A DNA stretch of 36,772 nt, taken from Lapidilactobacillus achengensis. Its GTDB lineage: Bacteria > Bacillota > Bacilli > Lactobacillales > Lactobacillaceae. Where the stretch lies: assembly GCF_003946655.1 (NCBI RefSeq), contig NZ_RHOV01000022.1, forward strand, positions 1 through 36,772, written 5' to 3'. The translations under genes were made by a program, and so were the position numbers. The notes beneath the pieces were generated by a model. It saw only the letters and a list, made by a program, of their open reading frames with translations, searched no databases and was not told where the DNA came from. This document shows, piece by piece, positions 1 through 6,958 of the stretch (within the stretch, counting starts at the first letter, position 1; every line of letters starts with the position of its first letter).

Positions 1-189
1 GCTGGGGGTGAGTCAGCCGCGATATTATTGTTGGCGATTTATCGCCTACAATAAGGCCGAGTTTTGAGATTTTCGGCGCACTTCCGAAAAGCTCAAAATC
101 GTGCCCGCAGCGTTCCACCACCCCCAGCCCGACCTGGAGCCCCACCACATCTGCAATCCACCAACGCCACGCGCAGCGCAAGCTGCGGG
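1..189. repeat. Family A structured intergenic repeat, copy 1 (cut by window start)
   Basis: This non-coding segment downstream of recF shares an ~80-bp core (109-188) with 24018-24096 and 26719-26796. It is strongly palindromic. GCTGGGGGTG at 1-10 pairs with CACCCCCAGC at 119-128. Inside are two further hairpins: a GGCGAT/ATCGCC stem flanked by ATTGT/ACAAT around 27-55, and TTTTGAG/CTCAAAA plus TTTTCGG/CCGAAAA around 62-98. The element continues left of the window. A role as recF terminator is possible, but I see no T-run. Confidence 0.75.
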
Positions 190-221
190 CATCATTGAAC
201 CATGTTCACCGCCCCAACTGC

Positions 222-1337
222 CTACTCACGCTCGATCTGCCCCTGCGTCACCCGAAAGACCGTCGGCTGCCCAATGACCTCCTGCGCGACCCCATCCAAA
301 CTAGTAGTGGTCAAAAACGTCTGCACTTGATCCTGGATCGTGTGCAGCAAATGCGTTTGCCGCAAATCATCCAATTCCGACAACACATCGTCCAGCAATA
401 GCACCGGCGCCTCGCCGGTTTTTTCTTTGATCATCTGGATCTCGGCCAATTTCAAACTAAGCGCCACTGTCCGTTGTTGCCCTTGGGAGCCAAATTCCTG
501 CACATTCTGCTCGTTAACAATGAACCGAACATCATCACGATGGGGCCCGCTCAAGGTGGTGCCTTGCTGGATCTCCCGCTTTTGCAAACGCTGGTAATCC
601 TGTTGTAAGAATTGGAAAATCTGATTTGAGCTGGTCAACTCGGCTTCTGGCAGCACGGTTTGGTACGCGAACTGCAATTCCTCGCGATTTTGGGTGATCT
701 GGCGGTGTTCGGCGCTGGCGAAAGCGACCATTTGTTGCAAAAAAAGATGCCGGGTCCACACGATTTCGGCACCAAAACCCGCCAATTGATCAGACAGTAC
801 TTCCAAATAGACTCGGTCCTTGGCCTCGCCAAACTTAAGCTGACGCAAATAAAGATTTCGTTGGCGTAAAATACTGCGGTATTGGCTAATATTATAAAGA
901 TATTGATGGTCGATCTGGCCAAACTCCATATCAATAAAGCGGCGGCGCTTGGCCGGTGAGCCTTTGACCAATTCCAGGTCTTCTGGGGCAAACAGCACCA
1001 CATTGAACTGGCCAACGTAATCAGATAAGCGCTTTTGATCCAAGTGGTTGACCCGCGCTTGCTTGCCCTTTTGGCTAATGACCAATTCTAAAGGCAAGGG
1101 ACTGAGCCGCCGCTGGATCACCCCGCTGACCTTAGCAAAATCATGCCCCCATTGAATCAGCGATTTGTCATCCGTTGTTCGATGGGAGCGCGCTAGTGAC
1201 AACACATAGATTGCTTCGAGCAGGTTCGTCTTGCCTTGCGCGTTCTCACCGATCAGCACGTTGATCTGCGGCGAGAATTCCGCCGTCAGCCGATCGTAAT
1301 TACGGAAATGGGTCAGCGCAATTTGCTGGAGGTACAT
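222..1337 (-). CDS. recF: DNA replication/repair protein RecF
   Basis: RecF is an SMC-like ATPase that loads RecA at gapped DNA through RecOR. The 371-residue length is normal for the family. Visible motifs are Walker A GENAQGKTN (residues 30-38), the ABC-type signature region around SQGQQRT, and Walker B PVLLLDDVLSELD near the C-terminus. The N-terminus MYLQQIALTHFRNY is family-typical. The gene starts directly after the yaaA stop codon, in the conserved dnaA-dnaN-yaaA-recF order. gyrB would be expected next, beyond the window edge. Identification is from sequence motifs and synteny. Confidence 0.97.
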   Translation of the reverse strand: MYLQQIALTHFRNYDRLTAEFSPQINVLIGENAQGKTNLLEAIYVLSLARSHRTTDDKSLIQWGHDFAKVSGVIQRRLSPLPLELVISQKGKQARVNHLDQKRLSDYVGQFNVVLFAPEDLELVKGSPAKRRRFIDMEFGQIDHQYLYNISQYRSILRQRNLYLRQLKFGEAKDRVYLEVLSDQLAGFGAEIVWTRHLFLQQMVAFASAEHRQITQNREELQFAYQTVLPEAELTSSNQIFQFLQQDYQRLQKREIQQGTTLSGPHRDDVRFIVNEQNVQEFGSQGQQRTVALSLKLAEIQMIKEKTGEAPVLLLDDVLSELDDLRQTHLLHTIQDQVQTFLTTTSLDGVAQEVIGQPTVFRVTQGQIERE

Positions 1338-1571
1338 TTAGACCTTCACGATTTGGAAACGTTCGCCGCTAGCCAATTGCACGATGTCGTCGGGATAAAG
1401 CTTCTTGCCCCGTCGAGCCTCGGTGACGCCGTTCAACTGGACCGGTGTTTCCTGTAAATACCATTTGACCTGACCACCACTGCCGACAATGCCTTCTTCT
1501 TTCAAAAGCTGCGTCAAGGTCAAGTATTCGGTATCGATTTTGATTTGCTTGATTATTTTCGCCCCCAGCAC
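1338..1571 (-). CDS. yaaA: S4-domain protein YaaA
   Basis: Small S4-like RNA-binding protein encoded between dnaN and recF in many Firmicutes. The core IDTEYLTLTQLLKEEG, then GGQVKWYL and RRGKKLYPDD, matches the YaaA/YbcJ-type S4 fold. An upstream GTG at 1607 would give 89 residues, but it directly precedes a TATAAT box (1604-1599) and would fall before the transcription start. The in-frame GTG at 1571 gives about 77 residues, close to family size, so I prefer it. Its ribosome site is weak, so the start stays uncertain. Probably co-transcribed with recF, which follows without a gap. Confidence 0.85.
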   Translation of the reverse strand: MLGAKIIKQIKIDTEYLTLTQLLKEEGIVGSGGQVKWYLQETPVQLNGVTEARRGKKLYPDDIVQLASGERFQIVKV

Positions 1572-1598
1572 TAGAATTCCAACTTTTTGTACTTCTAA

Positions 1599-1627
1599 AT
1601 TATACACTTTTTTTGTGTAAAAAACAA
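1599..1627 (-). promoter_or_regulatory. Predicted promoter of yaaA-recF
   Basis: On the minus strand, TTGTTT (1627-1622) is followed after 17 bp by a perfect TATAAT (1604-1599). Transcription would begin near 1592 and give a ~20-nt leader to the GTG at 1571. It overlaps the longer possible yaaA reading frame, which argues against that start. Confidence 0.6.
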
Positions 1628-2048
1628 TTTAAACCGCAAATAAAGCCGTTTCAGCAAATATTAGTTCAAATAAGCCAGATAGCCTATTTTCGTTAAAATT
1701 GCTGAGAAGGGCTTTTTTTCTTGTTCTAGCGGAAAATCCACCTTTTTTTAAGCGCCACCCCACATCCGTGCCAAAACGTCATAGTGAATCCGCGCCTAGC
1801 TTAACTACTTAGCTCCCGCCAAACCCGCCCGCTGGCGCAAGAAAAATAAAAACCATTGATTAGGTTAATCAACGGTAACGCTTAAGTCTTAGGGGCTCGT
1901 CAAGATACCCCCAGCTTGCTACGCTAGCAATCTGACCTGTTTCCCGCTATTAACGGCCTTTTCTCACAATCACTAAAAATCAAAGTGTCGGTGCTGTTGT
2001 ATCACAGACCCAACTGAAACCACTGATCACGCCAAAAAGCACGATAAA
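1628..2048. other. dnaN-yaaA spacer, no gene seen
   Basis: About 420 bp without a convincing reading frame. It contains a small palindrome TTGCTA/TAGCAA near 1916-1932 and the minus-strand terminator-like hairpin at 1843-1876. Nothing resembles an RNA family I recognise. It may hold remains of a mobile element, but I cannot name one. Confidence 0.4.
1843..1876 (-). terminator. Hairpin followed by T-rich tract (minus strand)
   Basis: TTGATTA/TAATCAA with a 3-nt loop and flanking GGT/ACC pairs. On the minus strand it is followed by TTTTTATTTTTC. It sits between the dnaN terminator and the yaaA promoter, so it may be a second stop for dnaN read-through or end an unannotated transcript. Confidence 0.5.
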
Positions 2049-2090
2049 ACAAGCCTGATTTTCCCGGAAAAAGGGTGAAATCAGGCTTGT
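2049..2090 (-). terminator. Rho-independent terminator of dnaN
   Basis: A 13-bp stem ACAAGCCTGATTT/AAATCAGGCTTGT with further CCC/GGG pairing, followed on the minus strand by TTTTATCG. It lies 21 bp after the dnaN stop. Confidence 0.85.
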
Positions 2091-2111
2091 GTGACGCTGA
2101 ATAAAATTGGT

Positions 2112-3251
2112 CTAGTTGAAAGTTCGCACAGGTGTGATCAATTGGACAAAGTGCTCGCCATCCGCTGTCGGCACAAGCGTGAACGGCCGCAGATTGGTGG
2201 TGAAATTCAGGCTGATCTCGGCGGGTCCGAACGCCCGCAACGCGTCCTTCATGTAATCTGGATTGAAAGAAATATCCAGCTCATCCCCGGTTAACGCCGT
2301 GATCGTCAAGGCTTCTTCCACATTCCCCACATCTGGCGAGGTCCCGGACAGAATCGCCGAATTGTCCGCCGGGGTCAGCACGAGCCGCACCACATTGGCC
2401 CGACTGGCGTGGGACAGCAAAGCCGCCCGCTCGATCGCCGCCAAAAATGTCGAAGCGTTCAGTTGCAATTGCACATTGTGTTCGGTTGGAATCAACCGCG
2501 CGGTGTCCGGATAATTACCTTCCAGCAAACGGGAATAGAATTTCGTCGCGCCGAAACTGAAGAGGACTTGATTTTCGCTGATCCGCAGGGCAATGTCCCC
2601 ACTTTGGTCGGCTAACATTCGGCTCAGTTCTTGCAAACTTTTGCCGGGGATCACCATGCGATAGGTGCTGGTAATGTCCGGTAAATCAAGCCGGCGTTGG
2701 GATAAACGATGGCTATCCGTGGCCACCGCCAGTAACCCATTGCCATCAATGGTGAAATTGACCCCCGTCAAGATCGGCCGGGTTTCCTGGTCTGAAACGG
2801 CCAAGACGGTTTGGTTGATCAAGTCCCGTAAAATATCAGCGCCGATTTTCAACTCGCTTTGATCTTCAACTTCAGGTAAGCGTGGAAAATCATTGGCGTC
2901 GATCCCGACAACGGTAAATTCGGATTTACCTGAAGTCAGCCGGGTCTGGTAATTGTCCCGAACTTCCAACGTGAATTCGTCTTCAGGTAAACGTTTGACG
3001 ACTTCACCGAAGAAGCGCGCCGTTAAAACAACGCTCCCGACAGACTCAATTTGCAGATTTAATTCTTCATCACTGACAGGCATGAAAGTTTCAATAGAAA
3101 TGTCCGAATTGCTTCCCGTCAAAAGTAACCCATCATTGGTCAGATCTAATTTGATCCCGGTTAAAATCGGAATCGTGGTTTTAGCTGGGATAGCCCGTGA
3201 AACATCGTTGAATGAACGGATAAAACTGTTCCGATTGATTGTGAATTTCAT
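2112..3251 (-). CDS. dnaN: DNA polymerase III beta subunit (sliding clamp)
   Basis: DnaN is the ring-shaped processivity clamp of the replicative polymerase. The 379-residue frame has the three-domain beta-clamp pattern, starting MKFTINRNSFIRSFNDV and ending in a C-terminal QLITPVRTFN of the usual M-P/T-V-R type. An in-frame extension upstream to 3359 exists, but the ATG at 3251 carries a strong GAGGAGG site 8 bp upstream and matches family N-termini. The gene is downstream of dnaA but separated by an unusually long ~545-bp spacer that contains origin motifs and two family B repeats. Confidence 0.97.
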   Translation of the reverse strand: MKFTINRNSFIRSFNDVSRAIPAKTTIPILTGIKLDLTNDGLLLTGSNSDISIETFMPVSDEELNLQIESVGSVVLTARFFGEVVKRLPEDEFTLEVRDNYQTRLTSGKSEFTVVGIDANDFPRLPEVEDQSELKIGADILRDLINQTVLAVSDQETRPILTGVNFTIDGNGLLAVATDSHRLSQRRLDLPDITSTYRMVIPGKSLQELSRMLADQSGDIALRISENQVLFSFGATKFYSRLLEGNYPDTARLIPTEHNVQLQLNASTFLAAIERAALLSHASRANVVRLVLTPADNSAILSGTSPDVGNVEEALTITALTGDELDISFNPDYMKDALRAFGPAEISLNFTTNLRPFTLVPTADGEHFVQLITPVRTFN

Positions 3252-3280
3252 AGTGGTTCCTCCTCGGTTTGTCTTTAATA

Positions 3281-3460
3281 AAGCTATAGTATTTTTAGTA
3301 TTAGTATTAGGGCCTGTGGAACCTGTGGAAAAGTCCGGTGACGAATCACTCGTGACCAATTTTCACTGTGGATAACTTGTGGAGAATTCTGGGGACACTT
3401 TTTTAGTTATCCACAGGACGGATTTTTGATCCCTGCACAAAGTTGTCCACCGGTGGACAA
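3281..3460. other. Downstream origin part: DnaA boxes and candidate unwinding element
   Basis: The dnaA-dnaN spacer contains perfect DnaA boxes at 3367-3375 (TGTGGATAA) and 3407-3415 (TTATCCACA). One-mismatch boxes lie at 3324-3332 and 3378-3386, and a symmetric TTGTCCACC/GGTGGACAA pair at 3443-3460. Next to the boxes, after a short GGGCC tract, is an AT-rich run at 3285-3310 with TAG triplets every 6 bp. Read 3'-5' it gives GAT-TAT-GAT-TAT-GAT. In B. subtilis the order boxes, GC-rich spacer, DnaA-trio, then dnaN marks the unwinding site; the same order is seen here. The function is inferred from that analogy. Confidence 0.65.
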
Positions 3461-3503
3461 TTATAAAGGAGAAAAGTGGGGAATGGCGAGTTGTAAAATC
3501 ATC

Positions 3504-3543
3504 GTTAGTCTAATGCTGGAAATTAACCCGTTGCGCTCCGCAC
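3504..3543. repeat. Family B repeat, right-half remnant
   Basis: Matches only the right arm of the complete copies: CTAATGCT followed by AACCCGTTGCGCTCCGCAC-type sequence. It sits just before complete copy B1. No left arm is present, so the hairpin cannot form. Confidence 0.6.
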
Positions 3544-3556
3544 TTTCTACCGAAAT

Positions 3557-3669
3557 GTGCTCACCACCCCAGCTCCCTGCGCTTAGCTACGCAAGGCTTC
3601 CGGAAGCGAAGACCGCTTCCAAAATCCTTGCTAGGCTAATGCTCAGGAGCTAACCGGGTCGGTTCGCAC
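3557..3669. repeat. Family B structured repeat, copy B1
   Basis: 113-bp palindromic element. Nested stems from outside in: GTGC/GCAC, AGCTCC/GGAGCT, TAGC/GCTA, CAAGG/CCTTG, GGAAGC/GCTTCC. Internal loops TACG/CTAG and CGCT/ATGCTCA are constant among copies. See copies B2-B4 for compensatory changes. It is non-coding and lies between the DnaA-box cluster and the dnaA 3' end. Confidence 0.85.
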
Positions 3670-3680
3670 TTTATTGAAAC

Positions 3681-3794
3681 GTGCTCACCACCCCAGTGCT
3701 TTCCGCTTAGCTACGTCACTGTTCCGGGAGCTAAAACCGGCTCCCAAAACAGTGACTAGGCTAATGCTCAAGCACTACCCGGTGTGGTTCGCAC
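3681..3794. repeat. Family B structured repeat, copy B2
   Basis: 114-bp element 11 bp after B1 and 2 bp from the dnaA stop codon. Its stems are GTGC/GCAC, AGTGCTT/AAGCACT, TAGC/GCTA, TCACTG/CAGTGA and GGGAGC/GCTCCC. Several differ from B1 on both arms so that pairing is kept. Being directly behind dnaA, it would form the 3' end structure of the dnaA message. Confidence 0.85.
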
Positions 3795-3796
3795 TC

Positions 3797-5134
3797 TTAA
3801 TTCTGTAGTAGTTTTTGGAGGTCGCTGACTTGTTTTCTGAGTTCGGAATCGCGTTTGATGTTGGTGGCGATTTTTTCGTGGGCGTGGATGACGGTGGTGT
3901 GGTCTTTGCCGCCGAATTCTTTGCCGATTTTTGGTAGGGAGTTGTCGGTGAGTTCGCGGGCGAGGTACATGGCGATCTGGCGGGGTTCGACGATGTTTTT
4001 GGTGCGTTTCTTGCCGGTGATGTCGGCGACTTGGAGGCGATAATATTGGGCGACGACTTCTTGGATGCCGCTGATCGACAGGCCGCGTTCGGCGGAAAGT
4101 TCTTGGAGGCCTTGGAGCGCGGCCATGGCGTTTTCCAGGTCAATGTCGATCTTGTTGATGGTGCAGTAGGCCTGGACGCGGACGAGGGCGCCTTCCAGTT
4201 CGCGAATGTTGGTGTCGATCTGGCTGGCGATGTAGCTGAGGGTCTGGTCGTCGATTTCTAGGCCTTCCGCTAAGGCTTTGTTGCGCAGGATCGCGATCCG
4301 GGTTTCCAAGTCCGGTGGGGTGATGTCGGCGGATAAGCCAGACCGGAAGCGGGAAACTAAGCGGTCTTCCAGCTTGGGGATCTCGCTGGGGATCCGGTCA
4401 GAAGTGAGGACGATTTGTTTTTTGTTTTCATATAACTTGTTGAAGGTGTGGAAGAATTCTTCCTGGATCGCCTCTTTGTCCGCGAAGAACTGAATATCAT
4501 CGACCAGCAAAAGGTCAACCGAGCGGTATTCGCGGCGGAAAGCCTCTTGGCGGCGGGTGCGGATCGAGTTGATCAAATCATTGGTGAACTCTTCGCTGGT
4601 GACGTATTTGACTTTGGCGTCAGGATTGCGGCGCAGCATTTCGTTGCCGATCGCCTGCATCAAATGGGTTTTGCCCAAACCCACGCCGCCGTAAATGTTC
4701 AAGGGGTTGTAAATCTCCCCAGGTTCTTCGGCCGCCGATAACGCCGCTGCTTGCGCCAGATAGTTGCCGGCGCCGATCACGAAATTATCGAAAGTATATT
4801 GGTCGTTTAAATGGGTGTCATGCCCGTAAACCGCTTTTTCGTCGTTATCCAGTGTCTGCGTTTGCCCTTGATTTTGGTTGGTGAGTTGGTTGGGCAAGCG
4901 GAGTTTGATCGTCATGGCCTGTCCGGTCAATTCTTCGAGGATCGTTTGGGTGGGATCCAATAAATGCTCATTCCAATAATTTAAGTGAAACTCTGAGGGC
5001 AGTTCAAGGACAAGGGTATCGCCGGAGATTTCGATTGGTTTAACGGAGGCAATCCAGGTGTTGTAGCTGACCGGCTTAAACGTTTTCTTAAGCTCGGCGC
5101 TGAGTTGTTGCCATAGTAATTTCGTACTATCCAT
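3797..5134 (-). CDS. dnaA: Chromosomal replication initiator DnaA
   Basis: DnaA binds 9-bp boxes at oriC and opens the duplex as an ATP-bound AAA+ filament. Counted from the chosen start, domain I (about 1-85) has LLWQQLSAELKK. It is followed by a short Gln-rich linker, the AAA+ domain with Walker A GGVGLGKTH (149-157) and Walker B LLLVDDIQF, and domain IV with the DNA-binding signature GGKDHTTVIHAHEKI. The frame extends to an ATG at 5158, but only the ATG at 5134 has a site upstream (AGAGGCGG, 8 bp), giving 445 residues. The spelling MDSTKLLWQQ also fits family N-termini. Confidence 0.97.
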   Translation of the reverse strand: MDSTKLLWQQLSAELKKTFKPVSYNTWIASVKPIEISGDTLVLELPSEFHLNYWNEHLLDPTQTILEELTGQAMTIKLRLPNQLTNQNQGQTQTLDNDEKAVYGHDTHLNDQYTFDNFVIGAGNYLAQAAALSAAEEPGEIYNPLNIYGGVGLGKTHLMQAIGNEMLRRNPDAKVKYVTSEEFTNDLINSIRTRRQEAFRREYRSVDLLLVDDIQFFADKEAIQEEFFHTFNKLYENKKQIVLTSDRIPSEIPKLEDRLVSRFRSGLSADITPPDLETRIAILRNKALAEGLEIDDQTLSYIASQIDTNIRELEGALVRVQAYCTINKIDIDLENAMAALQGLQELSAERGLSISGIQEVVAQYYRLQVADITGKKRTKNIVEPRQIAMYLARELTDNSLPKIGKEFGGKDHTTVIHAHEKIATNIKRDSELRKQVSDLQKLLQN

Positions 5135-5180
5135 GAATTTAGCCGCCTCTTTCTCCATCTTAAAAATAAATCGTAACTTA

Positions 5181-5211
5181 ATTCTAGCATTTACTAAAAA
5201 AGTTTTCCACA
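5181..5211 (-). promoter_or_regulatory. Predicted dnaA promoter overlapped by a DnaA box
   Basis: On the minus strand an extended -10, TGCTAGAAT, has its TAGAAT at 5186-5181. No good -35 is visible. A one-mismatch DnaA box (TTTTCCACA, 5203-5211) lies in the -35 position. This arrangement suggests that DnaA represses its own transcription, as known in other bacteria; here it is inferred. Confidence 0.5.
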
Positions 5212-5504
5212 GGTTTTTAGCTAGACCAATAAATTACGCACAGATTGCGGCTAATTTGTCCACAGGCTTGTGGACAAATTAAGGCAACGCCAACGAAAAT
5301 AAAGTTATCCACAGCTGGGTGTGAATAACCAGCGCCGTCACGACTTGTTTTCATGAAAATATCCACCGAAAAGCGAGTTGTGGAAAGCGTTGCGCACCAA
5401 GCTGTGGACAACTGGAGTTATCCACATTTGCAGGGGACAAGTGGAATCAAGCGGTCCAACAATCCACAGGGATAATCCCAAGGAATGGTCCAACTTGTGG
5501 ATAA
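5203..5504. other. oriC: Chromosomal origin oriC, upstream DnaA-box cluster
   Basis: Perfect boxes are at 5305-5313 and 5418-5426 (TTATCCACA) and at 5496-5504 (TGTGGATAA). TTGTCCACA-type boxes lie at 5256-5264, 5269-5277 (inverted) and 5403-5411, with TTTTCCACA at 5203-5211. Both orientations occur. Gene direction switches here: everything left is transcribed leftward and the rpmH side rightward, as expected at a bidirectional origin. Confidence 0.9.
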
Positions 5505-5511
5505 GTAAATT

Positions 5512-5537
5512 GGCGATTTCAGCCTGATGAAATCGCC
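5512..5537. terminator. Perfect 10-bp inverted repeat at the oriC right edge
   Basis: GGCGATTTCA and TGAAATCGCC flank a 6-nt loop; on the plus strand GTTTTAGG follows. It could insulate the origin from transcription or be a structural part of oriC. The T-run is short, so termination is uncertain. Confidence 0.45.
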
Positions 5538-5592
5538 GTTTTAGGGCGCTTGGCCAGCGGCAAAATAGGTCGCTGAGAATTTCCCAAGCTGG

Positions 5593-5620
5593 TTGTCTAA
5601 TCCGCAGAAAATGTTAGAAT
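5593..5620 (+). promoter_or_regulatory. Predicted promoter of the 5643 gene
   Basis: TTGTCT (5593-5598), 16-bp spacer, TAGAAT (5615-5620) preceded by an extended -10 TG at 5612-5613. The expected start near 5627 leaves a ~16-nt leader containing AAAGGA before the ATG at 5643. Confidence 0.55.
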
Positions 5621-5642
5621 GAAAGTGAATAAAGGAATAAAA

Positions 5643-5960
5643 ATGAAATCATTAAAAAATGATCGCCACCGGTGGCGCTTTGCCTGGCGGAGTGGCTTGA
5701 TCAATACAGGCTTGGTCTTATTGGGTTATTTGTTGGGGTGTCTGCTCAGCGGGTTGTTAGGCGCCATTTGGGGCCAAGGTTTAGTGGTCGCCACGCTGGA
5801 TCATTGGCGGGATCTGACCTTGACCCAAGGTGGCGCGATCAGCAGTTATCGCCAGCTCTGGTGGCGGCTTAACGGGCGCGGCATCCTGATCACGGTGGCC
5901 GCGACCACCTTATTACTGACCGGCTTGCTGACCCACGCCAAAAGTGACCGGGCCAACTAA
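5643..5960 (+). CDS. Small two-helix membrane protein, unknown function
   Basis: 105 residues. A basic, arginine-rich N-terminus (DRHRWRFAWR) precedes a hydrophobic helix (about residues 20-46, LVLLGYLLGCLLSGLLGAIW). A polar loop and a second helix (about 82-98, ILITVAATTLLLTGLL) follow. The ATG at 5643 is chosen over one at 5619 because the latter overlaps the -10 box, while 5643 has AAAGGA 7 bp upstream. I do not recognise the family. It lies between oriC and rpmH, where most relatives have no gene, so it may be lineage-specific. Confidence 0.65.
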   Translation: MKSLKNDRHRWRFAWRSGLINTGLVLLGYLLGCLLSGLLGAIWGQGLVVATLDHWRDLTLTQGGAISSYRQLWWRLNGRGILITVAATTLLLTGLLTHAKSDRAN

Positions 5961-6012
5961 AGGAATCACCAAGCCAGTCTGCCTGGCGCCCCCGTTTTTC
6001 TTGACCATCTTT

Positions 6013-6165
6013 TTGGATTCGTGTTTTTCTGATTTCGTGTTTTCTGATTTTGTGTTTTCTGATTTCGCATTTTTTGAATTCGTACTTTCTGATTTTATTT
6101 TCTCTGATTTTATTTTTTCTGATTTCGTGTATCTTGAATTCGTATGTTTTCTTGAATTCGCTTGT
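6013..6165. repeat. Degenerate 15-bp tandem array upstream of rpmH
   Basis: About ten units close to TTTTCTGATTTCGTG, varying to TTTTTTGAATTCGTA. The 15-bp period keeps frames open on both strands: a pentapeptide like FSDFV on plus and TKSEN/IKSEK on minus. Neither frame has a ribosome site or a recognisable domain, so I treat the array as non-coding. With flanking sequence it fills the ~410-bp gap between the 5643 gene and rpmH. Confidence 0.7.
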
Positions 6166-6373
6166 TTTTCGCCGCTTCGCCTCGATTTTCCACCTGAATG
6201 ACGACTAAAACGCAACTTTTCAAAAAAAACCTGACGGAAACCCGAGAAATCTGTTTATTTTTCCAGAACTGTATGATAGTATGGATAAAGTAATTGCGCT
6301 TGAAGAACATATCAGAATTATTTCGAAACGATCTTCATGGTGTATCCACTTATATTTGGGAGGTGCCACACAC

Positions 6374-6514
6374 ATGACAACAAAACGGACATATCAACCT
6401 AAAAAACGTCATCGTCAACGCGTTCACGGTTTCATGAAACGCATGAGCACGAAAAACGGCCGTAGAGTATTAGCAAGACGTCGTAGTAAAGGTAGAAAAG
6501 TTTTATCTGCTTAA
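6374..6514 (+). CDS. rpmH: 50S ribosomal protein L34 (bL34)
   Basis: 46 residues, starting [20 protein letters not shown] and ending [18 protein letters not shown], which is diagnostic for bL34. The protein is highly basic and binds 23S rRNA. GGGAGGTG at 6359-6366 is the ribosome site; the longer upstream frame is not used. It starts the conserved rpmH-rnpA-yidC-jag cluster. Confidence 0.97.
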   Translation: MTTKRTYQPKKRHRQRVHGFMKRMSTKNGRRVLARRRSKGRKVLSA

Positions 6515-6516
6515 GG

Positions 6517-6541
6517 CCACTGAGTTTCAGTGGTTTTTTTT
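6517..6541 (+). terminator. Terminator/attenuator between rpmH and rnpA
   Basis: CCACTGA/TCAGTGG with a GTT loop and eight T's. It would lower rnpA transcription relative to rpmH, since ribosomal protein L34 is needed in far greater amounts than RNase P protein. Confidence 0.85.
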
Positions 6542-6579
6542 ATTAGTTTATTTCGCGAGACAAAGATGGGAACGGCGTT

Positions 6580-6936
6580 ATGCAGAAACGGTATCGGATC
6601 AAACGAGAAAAAGAATTTCAAGAAGTTTTTGCGGCTGGCCACTCCAAGGCTAACCGCAATTTTGTCGTCTATCAAATCAAGAAACCGGGGCAGACACATT
6701 ACCGCGTTGGCATTTCTGTGGGCAAGAAAGTCGGTCACACCGCGGTTTGTCGCAATCAGATCAAGCGTTATATTCGTCAAAGTTTATTGGAATTATCCGA
6801 TCAATTACCCGGCGATGTGGACTTTTTAGTGATCGCCCGCGCCAATGCGAAAAATTTAGATATGAAAGAGACTAAAACTAATCTCATCCATGTGCTAAAA
6901 TTAAGTCAGTTGTTGCTTGAAGCACAAGCAGAATAA
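6580..6936 (+). CDS. rnpA: Ribonuclease P protein component
   Basis: 118 residues; the protein cofactor of RNase P, which matures tRNA 5' ends with the catalytic rnpB RNA. The family signature is visible: [14 protein letters not shown] at the N-terminus and the basic RNR region in [20 protein letters not shown] hydrophobic strand VDFLVIARA follows. Length and position between rpmH and yidC are standard. No rnpB RNA is in the window. Confidence 0.96.
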   Translation: MQKRYRIKREKEFQEVFAAGHSKANRNFVVYQIKKPGQTHYRVGISVGKKVGHTAVCRNQIKRYIRQSLLELSDQLPGDVDFLVIARANAKNLDMKETKTNLIHVLKLSQLLLEAQAE

Positions 6937-6958
6937 TTCGATTCGTGAGGGAAAATTA

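Noticed and set aside
3775-4741. Open frames overlapping dnaA in other frames on both strands
   Set aside because: They are shadows of the dnaA coding sequence, with biased composition (Ser/Pro/Lys-rich) and no ribosome sites.
5913-6215. 100-residue Lys/Ser/Glu-rich frame on the minus strand over the 15-bp array
   Set aside because: Begins at a TTG without ribosome site, and the repeat period alone explains the open frame. It also overlaps the end of the 5643 gene.
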